This document shows positions 36,959 through 46,060 of a DNA stretch of 64,000 nucleotides, piece after piece. Made by a program: the position numbers and the translations under genes. Below the pieces are notes generated by a model. It was not told the DNA's origin and did not search any database. It saw nothing but the letters and a program-made list of their open reading frames with translations. The DNA is taken from NCBI RefSeq assembly GCF_025144465.1, contig NZ_CP083553.1:2478001-2542000 (forward strand), read 5' to 3'. Numbering within the stretch: position 1 is the stretch's first letter; each line of letters begins with the position of its first letter. Origin of the DNA: Leisingera sp. S132. GTDB taxonomy: Bacteria > Pseudomonadota > Alphaproteobacteria > Rhodobacterales > Rhodobacteraceae.

Positions 36959-37183
36959 ATGAATGCACCCACAGATGTGTCGATGAAGACGGACGAGGTC
37001 CTGAAGGTCGAGCTCGAGGTTTTCCGCAGGCAGCACCGCGATCTGGACGAGGCCATCGCCGCGCTGGAAGAGCGCGGCACCGCCGACCAGCTGACGATCC
37101 GGCGGCTGAAAAAGCAGAAGCTGATCCTGAAGGACAAGATCGCCCTGATCGAAGACCGGCTGACCCCGGACATCATCGCCTGA
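36959..37183 (+). CDS. DUF465/YdcH family protein
   Basis: The 74-residue helical protein matches DUF465. LEVFRRQHRDLDEAIAAL begins near residue 19 and DQLTIRRLKKQKLILKDKI near 44, which ends in the conserved KLxLKDxI pattern. It probably forms a coiled coil. The function of the family is unknown. It is divergent from the Hsp20 gene and stands alone. The stretch to 37313 is GC-rich and holds no credible gene. Confidence 0.88.
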   Translation: MNAPTDVSMKTDEVLKVELEVFRRQHRDLDEAIAALEERGTADQLTIRRLKKQKLILKDKIALIEDRLTPDIIA

Positions 37184-37313
37184 CCCCGCGCCGGATGCCC
37201 GGCGCGCCAGCCTGTGCCAAAGGCGCACGGGCCCCTGCTGCAGAACGCAGCTGTTTCACTTGATTGAACAGGGCCTCCCGCCCCCTTTTCCGCGCAGGCA
37301 AGCTGCGCCGGAC

Positions 37314-37365
37314 AGGCGTTGGGCATGGCAGCGCGCCTTGCGGCGCGCTGCGGGCCGGCGCTGGG
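37314..37365. repeat. Palindromic repeat family B, copy 2
   Basis: It begins AGGCGTTGGGCATGG and contains a 9-bp hairpin (CAGCGCGCC 37329-37337 with GGCGCGCTG 37342-37350, loop TTGC). It ends directly at the stop of the minus-strand AraC gene. It aligns closely over about 50 bp with 39619-39672. Confidence 0.6.
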
Positions 37366-38412
37366 TCAGGCGGTTGCGTCCTGTTCTGCCCGGGTTTTGC
37401 GGTACCCGGCCGGCGTTTCGCCGTAAACCCGCTGGAACTCGCGGTAGAAATTGGACCGCGACAGGAAGCCTGACCGGGCGGCGATCTCCGTCACGCTGCC
37501 CTCGCTGGCGGCCAGCAGCTCTGCCGCATGGGCCAGGCGGAAGCCGTTCACATATTGCGAGACGTTCACGCCCTGGGTCCGGTTCACCGCTGCCGACAGG
37601 TCCCGCGCCGGGATGTGCAGCCGCCGGGCCAGCCGCTGCACCGACAGGTCCGGATCAAGATACAGCTGTTCGCGGTCCAGCAGCTGCCGCAGCCTTGCTT
37701 CGGTGCGGGCAGCCTCACTTCCGGGCGCGGCGGCAGCCGGCGTCCGGCGCGGCGGCGCAAACACTGCCGGCAGCACAGACAGCGCGGCCAGCAGCATGAT
37801 CAGCAGCGGCACCGTCCCCGCCGAGATCAGCGCCGGCACATGGGCACCGCCAAACAGGGCGAAATCGGCGGCAATCGCGGTATCCAGCAGCAGCACAAAA
37901 CCCAAGAGCCCGGCAGCCCGCAGCATCCAGCGGTGCAGCTGGCCTGCCCGGTCCAGCCGCGCCTGCGCCAGCGCATCAGGCCCCTTGCGCCACAGCCCGG
38001 TCAGGGCCGCCGCATACCCCAGGTAGCTGGCGCTGATCAGCCAGTCCAGATACCGCAGGTCCGCGACCAGCAGCCAGAACAGGGCCAGCCCGGCGGCCGG
38101 CGCTGCCAGATGCATGGCTGCCTGGCGGAAGAAACGCCCGCCCTTCGGTGCCAGCGCCGCAAACCCCAGATAGAGCAGCGGCCCGAAATACACCGGCAGG
38201 ATGCGCTGCAGCGGGATCAGGGCGCTGATTCCATAGCCGAACCGCAAGCCGACCAGCAGCGCCGCCAGGGCGGAGAGACCAAAAAAGGCGGCAAACAGCA
38301 GGTTCGCCCGGCGGCAGCCCAGCTCCGCCCGCCAGATCAGCACCGCCAGCGCGCCGCACAGGGCCGCCGTCATCACCGGCAGCGGAAGGGAGAGCATTGT
38401 GCTGCTGTCCAT
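37366..38412 (-). CDS. AraC family regulator with a membrane-embedded N-terminus
   Basis: The start is the ATG giving MDSSTMLSLPLPVM, behind AGAGGA. The first 235 of 348 residues contain about seven hydrophobic helices (for example AALCGALAVLIW, LLFAAFFGLSALAALLVGL and LIMLLAALSVLPAVF). The C-terminal 100 residues are an AraC HTH: VQRLARRLHIPARDLSAAVN, then VNVSQYVNGFRLAHA and SGFLSRSNFYREFQRVYGETPAGYR. It therefore joins a membrane sensor to DNA binding in one chain. The hydrolase gene lies divergently 128 bp away and is a likely target. Confidence 0.88.
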   Translation of the reverse strand: MDSSTMLSLPLPVMTAALCGALAVLIWRAELGCRRANLLFAAFFGLSALAALLVGLRFGYGISALIPLQRILPVYFGPLLYLGFAALAPKGGRFFRQAAMHLAAPAAGLALFWLLVADLRYLDWLISASYLGYAAALTGLWRKGPDALAQARLDRAGQLHRWMLRAAGLLGFVLLLDTAIAADFALFGGAHVPALISAGTVPLLIMLLAALSVLPAVFAPPRRTPAAAAPGSEAARTEARLRQLLDREQLYLDPDLSVQRLARRLHIPARDLSAAVNRTQGVNVSQYVNGFRLAHAAELLAASEGSVTEIAARSGFLSRSNFYREFQRVYGETPAGYRKTRAEQDATA

Positions 38413-38540
38413 CTGTCCTCTTTCCCTGCTGTCCTGTCCTGCATCAGGTTTCAGGACAGCTATAAGCCGCTGGAGGCATTGCTGCAATTGCGCCAGCCGC
38501 CCAGGGTCAGGGGCATTGGAAACACACCCCGGAGACGTTT

Positions 38541-39566
38541 ATGAAACCCCTTCTCTTTACCCTGGCCTTCCTCTGCACCGCGGCCGCCGCCACGGCGCAA
38601 TCCTACCTGCCCGGCCTGCAGGAGCTGAAGATCCCCGCCACTGAGGACAGCCGCCCGCTGGAGGGCCTGCTGTGGTATCCCGCAACAGGCGCGCCCCCGC
38701 TGACGCCGCTCTATGACAGCAAGGTCTGGGAAGCGCCGCAGGCGGCGCGTGGCGCAGCGCCGGCCCCCGGTCCGTTCCCGCTGGTGGTGCTGTCGCACGG
38801 CATGTACGGCAACGCCCTGAACCAGGCCTGGCTGGCCGCGGCGCTGGCCCGGCAAGGCTTTGCCGTGGCGGCCATCAGTCACCCCGGCACCTCCACCTGG
38901 TCGCGCGAGCCGGACCTCAGCCGCCAGCTGTGGGAACGCCCGCGCGACATCTCCCGCGTTCTGGACCACCTGCAGGCCGCGCCGGAGTGGCAGGGCCTCA
39001 CCGAACCGGACCGCATCTATATGGCCGGGCACTCGCTGGGCGGCTTCACCGCAGCACTGCTGGCCGGCGCGCGCTATGATGCAGAGAGGTTTGCCCACAC
39101 CTGCAGCCAGCTGCCCGGCGACCTGGTCTGCGGCATTCTGAAGGGCTGGAAGATCGCCGAAACGCCTGAGGACCGCGCCCGCATGGAGGCAGATCTGTCC
39201 GATCCCCGGATCAAGGGCTTTGCGCTGTTCGACCTCGGCGGCACCCAAAGCTTGACCAAGGACAGCCTGGCCCGGATCACCCGCCCGATGCTGGTCTACG
39301 GCGCGCCCGTCATGAACTCCGGCCTGACGCTGGACATCGAATCCCGGGCACTGGTTCAGGCCCTGCCCGCGGCCAGCCTGCGCTACATCGAGCCGCAGAC
39401 GCTCTCGCATTTCGACTTTCTGGGCGTCTGCACGCCCGCCGGAGAGACCATTCTGGCTGCCGAAGAGCCCGGCGACGAAATCATCTGCCGCGGCGGCGGT
39501 GCAGAGCGGGCCGCCAAACACCAGCAGATCATCGCGGAAGTCGTCGCATTTTTCCGCAGCAACTGA
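38541..39566 (+). CDS. Secreted alpha/beta hydrolase, dienelactone hydrolase-like
   Basis: The 341-residue protein starts with a signal peptide (MKPLLFTLAFLCTAAAATAQS). The fold is supported by FPLVVLSHGMYGNALNQAWLA near residue 78 (oxyanion loop), the nucleophile in IYMAGHSLGGFTAALLAG near 160, and a late His in LSHFDFLG near 290. The paired cysteines (FAHTCSQLPGDLVCG) may form a disulfide. It is divergent from the AraC gene. The substrate is unknown; ester or platelet-activating-factor-type hydrolysis is possible. Confidence 0.85.
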   Translation: MKPLLFTLAFLCTAAAATAQSYLPGLQELKIPATEDSRPLEGLLWYPATGAPPLTPLYDSKVWEAPQAARGAAPAPGPFPLVVLSHGMYGNALNQAWLAAALARQGFAVAAISHPGTSTWSREPDLSRQLWERPRDISRVLDHLQAAPEWQGLTEPDRIYMAGHSLGGFTAALLAGARYDAERFAHTCSQLPGDLVCGILKGWKIAETPEDRARMEADLSDPRIKGFALFDLGGTQSLTKDSLARITRPMLVYGAPVMNSGLTLDIESRALVQALPAASLRYIEPQTLSHFDFLGVCTPAGETILAAEEPGDEIICRGGGAERAAKHQQIIAEVVAFFRSN

Positions 39567-39618
39567 ACCGCCAGCCGGGTCTCCCGCCCCCTGACCGTGC
39601 AGCAAAGCTGCGCGGCCG

Positions 39619-39672
39619 AGGCGTTCGGCATCGCAGCGCGCCTGACGGCGCGCTGCGGGCGTGCGATGCGGC
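39619..39672. repeat. Palindromic repeat family B, copy 3
   Basis: It begins AGGCGTTCGGCATCG. The outer arms GCATCGCA (39628-39635) and TGCGATGC (39662-39669) and the inner arms GCGCGCC (39636-39642) and GGCGCGC (39647-39653) form one long hairpin with a one-sided bulge. It lies between the converging hydrolase and oxidoreductase genes and reaches almost to the stop of the latter. Confidence 0.6.
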
Positions 39673-39677
39673 AGGCG

Positions 39678-41717
39678 TCAGAGATCCTTGCACAGCCGCA
39701 GCGCATCATAGACGGCGGCATGGATATTGCGCCCCGCCACCGCGTCGCCTGCGCGCGCCAGCCAGTATGCCCCCGCCGGGTTCGCTTGCGCAAAGGGGCT
39801 GCGGCCTGCAATCATCTCCTGATGATCCAGCTGCCCCAGATTGCGCGACCCGGGCTTCAGCGCGTGATACAGGTCCTCGGCGGGCGTGACCCCATGCTCC
39901 GAGACGACATGGTCCGCGAGCCGCTCCTGCACTTCTCCGGTCAGCACATGGCGCAGGGTGATGCGCTTGCGGCTGCCTTCGGCGGCCACAGACACCGGCT
40001 CCAGCAGGCTCTCGAACAGCACCCCCTGCCGCGTCAGATCGCGCAGGACCACGGCAGAGTTCGTCGGCCCCAGGTCGTGCCCCGCCATCCGGTCCGGCGT
40101 CGCCAGGGTGACCGCGCAGCCCATCCGCGCCATCACATCCGCGCAGACCAGCGCGGCGTGATCGCCGGCCTCATCCAAGAGCAGCACCTCTCCCGCAACC
40201 CGCGCCTCGCCGCTCAGCACTTCCCAGCTGGACGTCACCAGAGGCCCGCCGGGAATGTCCAAAGCCTCCGGCCAGCCGCCGGTGGCCACGATCACCGCAT
40301 CCGGGGCCTCCGCCAGCACATCCTCTTCTTCGGCGTAAGTATTGAGGCGCACGTCCACCCCCAGCCGCTCCACCTCACGGATCAGCCAATCCGCCACGCC
40401 CCAGATCTGGCGCCGGGTCATGCCCTTGGCCGCCAGCGCAATCTGGCCGCCCAGGCGCCCGCTGGCCTCGAATAGCACCACCTGATGGCCGCGCTCCGCC
40501 GCCACCCGCGCAGCCTCCAGCCCGGCCGGGCCGCCGCCGGCCACCACCACCTTGCGCCGCTCCGGCGCGGGGGAGATCACATGCGGCATCACCGCTTCGC
40601 GCCCCGTCGCCGCATTATGCCCGCAGACCGCAGGCTTGCCCTGATTAACCCGGTCGACGCAGTAGCCCAGCGCCACGCAAGGCCGGATGCGTTCCTCCTC
40701 GCCGCGCTGCAGTTTCTGCACCAGATAGGGGTCGGCCATATGCGCCCGGGTCATGCCGATCATGTCCGCCTGCCCATCGCGGATGGCATGGCGGGCGGTG
40801 GCGATATCGGCCACGCCCCCGGCATGGAACACCGGCAGATCCACCGCCGCGCGGATCGCGCCCGCCACAGTCAGATCCGGCGCCGCGGGCATCCCCATCG
40901 GCGCCACCCAGCCCGCCAGTCCCAGATCGTCATACGGCGCACCCGCCAGCACGTTCAGGAAATCCACCGCGCCGGTGGCGGCGATCTTCTGCGCGGCTGC
41001 GATGCAGTCGGCGGCACTGAGGCCGCCCTCCGCCAGTTCATCCCCCGTGACCCGCATGCCGAGGATCAGATCCGGCCCCACCGCCGCGCGCACCGCCTCC
41101 AGCACCTGCAGCGTCAGCCGCAGCCGGTTGTCGAGCGACCCGCCGTAATCGTCCTCCCGGCAATTGACCAGCGGCGACAGGAACTGCCCCAGCAAATGCG
41201 AGTGAGACAACAGCTCGATCCCGTCGAACCCGCCCTGCCGGCAGCGCTCTGCCGCGGCGGCAAAATCCTTGATAACGCGGGAGATATCCTCCTGTTCCAT
41301 CACCTTCGGAAATGCCCGGTGCGCCCGCTCCCGCCGCCCGGATGGCCCCAGCACCGGCAGCCAGTGGCCGTCATCCCAGGCGGTGCGCCGGCCCATATGG
41401 GTGATCTGGCACATCACCGCCGCGCCATGGTTGCGCACCCCGCCCGTCAGTTTCTGGAACCACGGGATGATACTGTCATCGCCCGCATAAAGCTGACCGA
41501 ACACCGACGGGCTGTCCGGCGCGATATTGGTCGAGCCGCCAATCATCGTCAGCGCAAGGCCGCCCCGCGCCTTCTCCTCATGGTACAGCCGGTAGCGGTC
41601 GCGCGGATGGCCGCCCTCCTGGAACGAAGGCGCATGCGCCGTGCTCATGATCCGGTTGCGCAAGGTCAGGTGGCGCAGCTGCAAGGGCTGGAGAAGCGGG
41701 TCGGTCTGCTGGGTCAT
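39678..41717 (-). CDS. NADH:flavin oxidoreductase/NAD(P)-binding fusion (2,4-dienoyl-CoA reductase/TMADH-like)
   Basis: The start is the ATG giving MTQQTDPLLQPLQLRH; the long in-frame upstream stretch is not family-like. The 679 residues have an N-terminal old-yellow-enzyme barrel (LTLRNRIMSTAHAPSF, FDGIELLSHSHLLGQFLSPLVN near 165) and a C-terminal FAD/NAD region (VVVAGGGPAGLEAARVAAERGH near 390). The cluster region is RPCVALGYCVDR with a later CGHNAATG: the second Cys of the usual C-x2-C-x3-C pattern is absent. This variant occurs in N-methylproline demethylase-like proteins, so an amine demethylase role is plausible. Confidence 0.88.
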   Translation of the reverse strand: MTQQTDPLLQPLQLRHLTLRNRIMSTAHAPSFQEGGHPRDRYRLYHEEKARGGLALTMIGGSTNIAPDSPSVFGQLYAGDDSIIPWFQKLTGGVRNHGAAVMCQITHMGRRTAWDDGHWLPVLGPSGRRERAHRAFPKVMEQEDISRVIKDFAAAAERCRQGGFDGIELLSHSHLLGQFLSPLVNCREDDYGGSLDNRLRLTLQVLEAVRAAVGPDLILGMRVTGDELAEGGLSAADCIAAAQKIAATGAVDFLNVLAGAPYDDLGLAGWVAPMGMPAAPDLTVAGAIRAAVDLPVFHAGGVADIATARHAIRDGQADMIGMTRAHMADPYLVQKLQRGEEERIRPCVALGYCVDRVNQGKPAVCGHNAATGREAVMPHVISPAPERRKVVVAGGGPAGLEAARVAAERGHQVVLFEASGRLGGQIALAAKGMTRRQIWGVADWLIREVERLGVDVRLNTYAEEEDVLAEAPDAVIVATGGWPEALDIPGGPLVTSSWEVLSGEARVAGEVLLLDEAGDHAALVCADVMARMGCAVTLATPDRMAGHDLGPTNSAVVLRDLTRQGVLFESLLEPVSVAAEGSRKRITLRHVLTGEVQERLADHVVSEHGVTPAEDLYHALKPGSRNLGQLDHQEMIAGRSPFAQANPAGAYWLARAGDAVAGRNIHAAVYDALRLCKDL

Positions 41718-41842
41718 GAAGAAGGTTTCCGGGCAACATTTCCCCACCAGAACAACCGCCCGGCGCCGCCGCGGCTTGCAGAAAACCGGCATCTCCCGGC
41801 CCCTGTTGCGACACCCTGTCCGGCGCCTGCGGTTTCTCCTTC

Positions 41843-41856
41843 TGACCGGATGGTCA
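41843..41856. promoter_or_regulatory. Operator-like inverted repeat between oxidoreductase and permease genes
   Basis: TGACC (41843-41847) and GGTCA (41852-41856) flank GGAT, with T/A-rich flanks that read TTTGACC on the minus strand, as in many TetR-type operators. It lies in the 236-bp divergent gap 41718-41953, which holds no gene. No TetR gene is in the window. Confidence 0.4.
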
Positions 41857-41953
41857 AAGCCGGATTTTCCGTTTAGGAGCAGCACAATTTTGCCAGCGGC
41901 ACCTGTATCAGCCTGCCGCGGCAAGACTTCAAGGACCCGGGAAAAGACCGAAA

Positions 41954-43237
41954 ATGACCTCCGCAAGCGATCACACTTCCGCGCCCCCCAGCCAGAGCGC
42001 AGATTACAAATTCACCCCGAAACAAGCCCTTGTCGGCGCCCAGATGCTGTTTGTCGCCTTCGGCGCGCTGGTGCTGGTGCCGTTGCTGACGGGCCTCGAC
42101 CCCAGCGTCGCGCTGTTCACCGCAGGACTTGGCACGCTGATCTTCCAGATCGTGACCCGCGGCCAGGTGCCGGTGTTCCTGGCCTCCTCCTTCGCCTTCA
42201 TCGCGCCGATCATCTACGGCGTGCAGACCTGGGGCATGGCGGCGACCACCGGCGGCCTTGCGGCGGCGGGCCTGCTTTACGTGGCGCTCTCCTTTGCCAT
42301 CCGCGCCTTTGGCGCAGGCTTCCTGCACCGGCTGCTGCCGCCCGTGGTGGTCGGCCCGGTCATCATGGTAATCGGCCTGTCGCTGGCGCCGGTAGCCGTC
42401 AACATGGCCACCGGACTTGCAGGTGACACCCAGGTGATGCCGCGCAACACCGCCCTGCTGCTCGCCGCCATTTCGCTGGGCGCCACTATGCTGACGGCGA
42501 TCCTGGGCCGCGGCATCATGCGGGTGGTGCCGATCCTCGCTGGCGTCGCCGCGGGCTACATCGCCGCGCTGGTCATCGGCGCCGTCTCTGGCGAGGCGCT
42601 GGTCAACACCGCCCCGCTGGCGGATGCCCCCTGGTTCAAGGTGCCGGGCTTTGTCGCGCCTGAATTCAACCTCGCCGCCATCCTGTTCATCCTGCCGGTC
42701 GCCATTGCCCCCGCGATTGAGCACTTCGGCGACATCATGGCGATCTCCAGCGTGACCAAGCGCGACTACATGGAAAAACCCGGCATCCAGAACACCATGC
42801 TGGGCGACGGCCTCGCCACCGCCGCCGCGGGCCTTCTGGGCGGGCCGCCCAACACCACCTATTCCGAGGTGACCGGCGCCGTCACCCTGACCCGCGCCTT
42901 CAACCCGGCGATCATGACCTGGGCCGCCATCTTCGCTATCGCGCTGTCCTTTGCGGGCAAGCTCTCCGGCGCGCTCTCGACCATCCCGATGCCGGTGATG
43001 GGCGGCATCATGATCCTGCTCTTTGGCATGGTCACCGTGGTTGGCCTGTCGGTGCTCGCGAAACTGGGCGAAAGCCTCTCTGAGGCCCGCAATATGGTGA
43101 TCATCTCCACCGTTCTGATCATCGGCCTCGGCGGCCTGACCCTGCAATTCGGCGAAGGCTTCACCCTCGCGGGCATCGGCCTCTCCGGTGTTGCGGGCCT
43201 GCTTCTGAACCTGATCCTGCCGCAGCAGCGGGACTGA
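41954..43237 (+). CDS. NCS2 family uracil/xanthine permease
   Basis: The 427-residue protein has about 12-14 membrane helices and NCS2 signatures: [25 protein letters not shown] near residue 23, [11 protein letters not shown] near 75, the PAIEHFGDI motif near 255 with the conserved Glu, and [19 protein letters not shown] near 297. The TTYSE form is closer to uracil (UraA) than xanthine carriers. It imports a nucleobase with protons. It is divergent from the amine-type oxidoreductase. A terminator follows. Confidence 0.92.
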   Translation: MTSASDHTSAPPSQSADYKFTPKQALVGAQMLFVAFGALVLVPLLTGLDPSVALFTAGLGTLIFQIVTRGQVPVFLASSFAFIAPIIYGVQTWGMAATTGGLAAAGLLYVALSFAIRAFGAGFLHRLLPPVVVGPVIMVIGLSLAPVAVNMATGLAGDTQVMPRNTALLLAAISLGATMLTAILGRGIMRVVPILAGVAAGYIAALVIGAVSGEALVNTAPLADAPWFKVPGFVAPEFNLAAILFILPVAIAPAIEHFGDIMAISSVTKRDYMEKPGIQNTMLGDGLATAAAGLLGGPPNTTYSEVTGAVTLTRAFNPAIMTWAAIFAIALSFAGKLSGALSTIPMPVMGGIMILLFGMVTVVGLSVLAKLGESLSEARNMVIISTVLIIGLGGLTLQFGEGFTLAGIGLSGVAGLLLNLILPQQRD

Positions 43238-43246
43238 TCCCTTGCG

Positions 43247-43266
43247 GGAGCCGCCACGGCGGCTCC
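43247..43266 (+). terminator. Terminator of the NCS2 permease gene
   Basis: GGAGCCGCC and GGCGGCTCC form a 9-bp stem around AC, followed by TTCT. It lies within 30 bp of the permease stop and next to the converging nuclease stop. Confidence 0.7.
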
Positions 43267-43268
43267 TT

Positions 43269-43712
43269 CTACTTGTGAAATGTTCGCATATGGCCGCGCT
43301 GCCGAGCCGCAGCTTTCCAGTGCTTTTTCCGTGCCCCCTCCGGCTCAAGATGCGCATATTTACCGTCCGAAAACTTGGGCCAGTCCAACGCCAAACCACA
43401 GCGCACCATTTCCGCACTCAGATCGCAACCATCCGGCAAATAGCAGGTTGCGACCAATCGATCATATGATTGATCGGGTTCTACCTCTGCCGTGATGACC
43501 TGCCCTTTACACAGGCTCACAAGCTCCCATTTAGCTTTCTTCCCCCATGGATGGTCCAGCTCCGGCGCATCGATTCCGGCCAAACGGATGCTGACGCTTC
43601 CGATCCGGATGGTATCGCCATCGACCACAAAGCAATGTCCAGTCAGGGTTGATTTCTCGACAGCTTTTAGCCCAGAACCACTAGCAACAGTATTCCCGGC
43701 CTCTGATCGCAC
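43269..43712 (-). CDS. Thermonuclease (SNase) family protein
   Basis: The 147-residue protein contains the staphylococcal nuclease fold: CFVVDGDTIRIGSVSIRLAGIDAPE starts near residue 27 (first catalytic Arg and Asp/Glu pocket), GKKAKWELVSLC near 57, DRLVATCYLPDG near 83 (second Arg), and EMVRCGLALDW near 100. Translation seems to start with GTG, with no good ribosome site, so the true N-terminus is uncertain. No signal peptide is visible. GC content here and in the adjoining gap to 43831 is clearly below the surroundings, which suggests recent acquisition. Confidence 0.8.
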   Translation of the reverse strand: MRSEAGNTVASGSGLKAVEKSTLTGHCFVVDGDTIRIGSVSIRLAGIDAPELDHPWGKKAKWELVSLCKGQVITAEVEPDQSYDRLVATCYLPDGCDLSAEMVRCGLALDWPKFSDGKYAHLEPEGARKKHWKAAARQRGHMRTFHK

Positions 43713-43831
43713 CGCCGATTTGGAAGCACTTTCTGTTTACACATCACTCCGGATAGCCGTCGCAACTGTCGGCGGCCTTCGACGACGCGGCGCTTCCCCG
43801 AACAACAAACGGATGAAAAACCTGATCATCC

Positions 43832-44146
43832 TCACCGCTCCTCAGGCTTCAGATGCCGGATGCGCGCCACATGCGCGGCGATATCCGCACGGGTGAACTT
43901 CGAATGCACCCGCCGGGTTGACGGCGGATGGTTCTCCAGCCCCAGCTTCAGCGTCTCCCGCCAGGCCCGCTTTGGCCGGATCGGCCGCGGCGCAAAGCCG
44001 CCGCCGCAGGTCGGGCAGACATCGTGCAGCTCCCGCTCCACGCAGTCCGCGCAATAGGTGCACTCATAGCTGCAGATCCTTGCATCCGCCGCATCGGGCG
44101 GCAGATCCTTGTCGCACAGCTCGCAATTGGGGCGCAGTTCCAGCAT
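43832..44146 (-). CDS. DUF1272 family zinc-ribbon protein
   Basis: The start is the ATG giving MLELRPNCELCDKDLPP, five bases after GGAGG; the longer upstream frame is repeat-rich and not family-like. Residues 8-50 hold seven cysteines (CELC, CSYECTYCADC, CPTC) that match DUF1272 and should bind zinc. The 104 residues exceed the usual roughly 60-90 by a basic tail (RPIRPKRAWRETLKLG and onwards). The function is unknown. It is divergent from purE. Confidence 0.85.
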   Translation of the reverse strand: MLELRPNCELCDKDLPPDAADARICSYECTYCADCVERELHDVCPTCGGGFAPRPIRPKRAWRETLKLGLENHPPSTRRVHSKFTRADIAAHVARIRHLKPEER

Positions 44147-44207
44147 CTTGTCCTCCCTGATCCAGCCGCCACCCTGCCCCGCTTGCCAATGTCCCGCAAG
44201 CCCCGCC

Positions 44208-44250
44208 GCAAGCGCCCGCGCCGCGCGCCAGCGCGGCGCCACGCCCAACC
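44208..44250. repeat. Palindromic repeat family B, copy 4 (inverted)
   Basis: The reverse complement begins GGTTGGGCGTGGCGCCGCGC, close to the copy at 5.7 kb. GCCGCGC (44220-44226) pairs with GCGCGGC (44231-44237). It lies in the 293-bp gap between the divergent DUF1272 and purE genes, which holds no credible ORF. Confidence 0.5.
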
Positions 44251-44439
44251 GCGGGGGCGGTGCAGCTTGCCTGCATTCCCGCGCGGGCGGGAGCGCTCCC
44301 CTGCCCGCAGACCTGCGGCATAGCGCCGGCCCCTGCAAAACAGGGCAATTCCCGCGGTTTTCCGGCCTGGCCCGCATTGCGAAAACCGCAGCTTTCCCTA
44401 TAGTGCGCGCTCCACAAGCCGTGACAGGAGCCACCATCC

Positions 44440-44928
44440 ATGGGTGACATCAAAGTGGGCATCATCATGGGCAGCCAATCCGACTGGCCCACCATGAAGG
44501 AAGCCGCCAATATCCTCGATGAACTGGGCGTTGAATACGAGGCCAAGATCGTCTCCGCCCACCGCACCCCGGACCGGCTGTGGAGCTATGGCAAATCCGC
44601 GGCCGGCCGCGGCCTGCAGGTGATCATCGCAGGCGCCGGCGGGGCCGCCCACCTGCCCGGTATGGTGGCCTCCAAAACCCGCGTGCCGGTGGTCGGCGTG
44701 CCGGTACAGACCCGCGCGCTCTCCGGCGTCGACTCGCTTTATTCCATCGTGCAGATGCCCAAGGGCTTCCCGGTTGCCACCATGGCGATCGGCGCCGCCG
44801 GCGCCGCCAACGCAGGCCTGATGGCCGCAGGCATCCTGGCACTGCAGGATCCCGCGCTGGCCCAGCGGCTGGACGACTGGCGCGACGCCCTCTCCGCCTC
44901 CATCCCCGAGGAACCCGTTGATGACTGA
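44440..44928 (+). CDS. purE: 5-(carboxyamino)imidazole ribonucleotide mutase
   Basis: PurE converts N5-CAIR to CAIR in purine synthesis. The 162 residues show the class I signature: [21 protein letters not shown] near residue 5, [11 protein letters not shown] near 42, [16 protein letters not shown] near 65 and the C-terminal [22 protein letters not shown] precedes the ATG. Its last codons overlap the purK start by 8 bp. Confidence 0.97.
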   Translation: MGDIKVGIIMGSQSDWPTMKEAANILDELGVEYEAKIVSAHRTPDRLWSYGKSAAGRGLQVIIAGAGGAAHLPGMVASKTRVPVVGVPVQTRALSGVDSLYSIVQMPKGFPVATMAIGAAGAANAGLMAAGILALQDPALAQRLDDWRDALSASIPEEPVDD

Positions 44929-45997
44929 CGTTCTTGCCCCCGGTTCGACCATCGGCATCCTCGGCGGCGGCCAGCTGGGCCGGATGCTCTCGGTCGCGGC
45001 CTCCCGACTCGGCTTCAAGACCCATATCTTTGAGCCCGGCGCCAACCCGCCCGCAGGCCATGTCGCCGACCGTGTGACCACCGCAGGCTATGAGGACGCA
45101 GAGGCGCTGGCCGCCTTCGCAGCCTCTGTCGATGTGATCACCTATGAGTTCGAAAACATCCCGACCTCCGCGCTGGACCTGCTGGAATCGCAAAGGCCGA
45201 TCCGCCCAGGCCGCGAGGCGCTGCGGATCAGCCAGGACCGGCTGACGGAAAAGACCTTCCTGCAGGACCTCGGCCTGAAAACCGCGCCTTTTGCCGACAT
45301 CAGTGATCAGGCCAGCCTGGATGCAGCGCTGGCAGAGACCGGCGCGCCCTCGATCCTGAAAACCCGCCGCTTCGGCTATGACGGCAAAGGCCAGGCCCGC
45401 ATCAAGTCCCCGGAAGACGCCGGCGAAGCGCTCGCCGCCATGGCAGGCGCGCCCTCGATCCTCGAAGGTTTTGTGAATTTCAGCCACGAGGTCTCGGTGA
45501 TCGCCGCCCGCGGCGTGAGCGGCGAGATCGCCTGTTTCGACCCTGGCGAAAACGTCCATCGCGACGGCATCCTGCACACCACCACCGTGCCCGCCAAGCT
45601 CAGCACGTCGCAGCGCATGGACGCGGTGCTGATGGCAGGCAAGATCCTGAATGCGCTGGAGTATGTCGGCGTCCTCGGTGTCGAGCTCTTCGTCACGCCC
45701 CAGGGCCTGATCGTCAACGAGATCGCCCCGCGCGTCCACAATTCCGGCCACTGGACCCAGAACGGCTGCACCGTGGATCAGTTCGAACAGCACATCCGTG
45801 CGGTGGCCGGCTGGCCGCTGGGCGACGGCCAGCGCCATTCCGACGTGGTGATGGAAAACCTGATCGGCGCCGACGTGGACCGCATCCCGGAACTGGCGAA
45901 AGAGGCGGACTGCGCCCTCCACCTCTATGGCAAGGCCGAGGCCAAGCCGGGCCGCAAGATGGGCCATGTGAACCGTGTGGTTAAGGCGCAGGGGTAA
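44921..45997 (+). CDS. purK: 5-(carboxyamino)imidazole ribonucleotide synthase
   Basis: PurK makes N5-CAIR from AIR, bicarbonate and ATP, feeding PurE. The ATG at 44921 overlaps purE by 8 bp; a TTG one codon earlier is less likely. The 358 residues form an ATP-grasp enzyme: [21 protein letters not shown] near 11, [15 protein letters not shown] near 75, [15 protein letters not shown] near 145 and [18 protein letters not shown] near 265. A terminator follows 40 bp beyond the stop. Confidence 0.97.
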   Translation: MTDVLAPGSTIGILGGGQLGRMLSVAASRLGFKTHIFEPGANPPAGHVADRVTTAGYEDAEALAAFAASVDVITYEFENIPTSALDLLESQRPIRPGREALRISQDRLTEKTFLQDLGLKTAPFADISDQASLDAALAETGAPSILKTRRFGYDGKGQARIKSPEDAGEALAAMAGAPSILEGFVNFSHEVSVIAARGVSGEIACFDPGENVHRDGILHTTTVPAKLSTSQRMDAVLMAGKILNALEYVGVLGVELFVTPQGLIVNEIAPRVHNSGHWTQNGCTVDQFEQHIRAVAGWPLGDGQRHSDVVMENLIGADVDRIPELAKEADCALHLYGKAEAKPGRKMGHVNRVVKAQG

Positions 45998-46036
45998 GGC
46001 TTCGCGTCAGGAAATTTAGCGCATTGGAGCGGCAAG

Positions 46037-46060
46037 CGGCCTCAGATGAGGCCGTTTTTT
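46037..46060 (+). terminator. Terminator of purEK, inside the end of the converging RNA ligase gene
   Basis: CGGCCTCA and TGAGGCCG pair around GA and are followed by six T. The stem contains the stop codon of the minus-strand RNA ligase gene, so purEK transcription ends within that gene's last codons. Confidence 0.85.

Noticed and set aside
41718..41966. 83-residue N-terminal extension of the flavin oxidoreductase
   Set aside because: It is Arg-rich intergenic translation and would overlap the permease gene start; the family begins at the ATG 41717.
41873..43417. Open frame of 514 codons opposite the NCS2 permease
   Set aside because: Its product is an implausible charged low-complexity chain; the permease on the other strand is clear.
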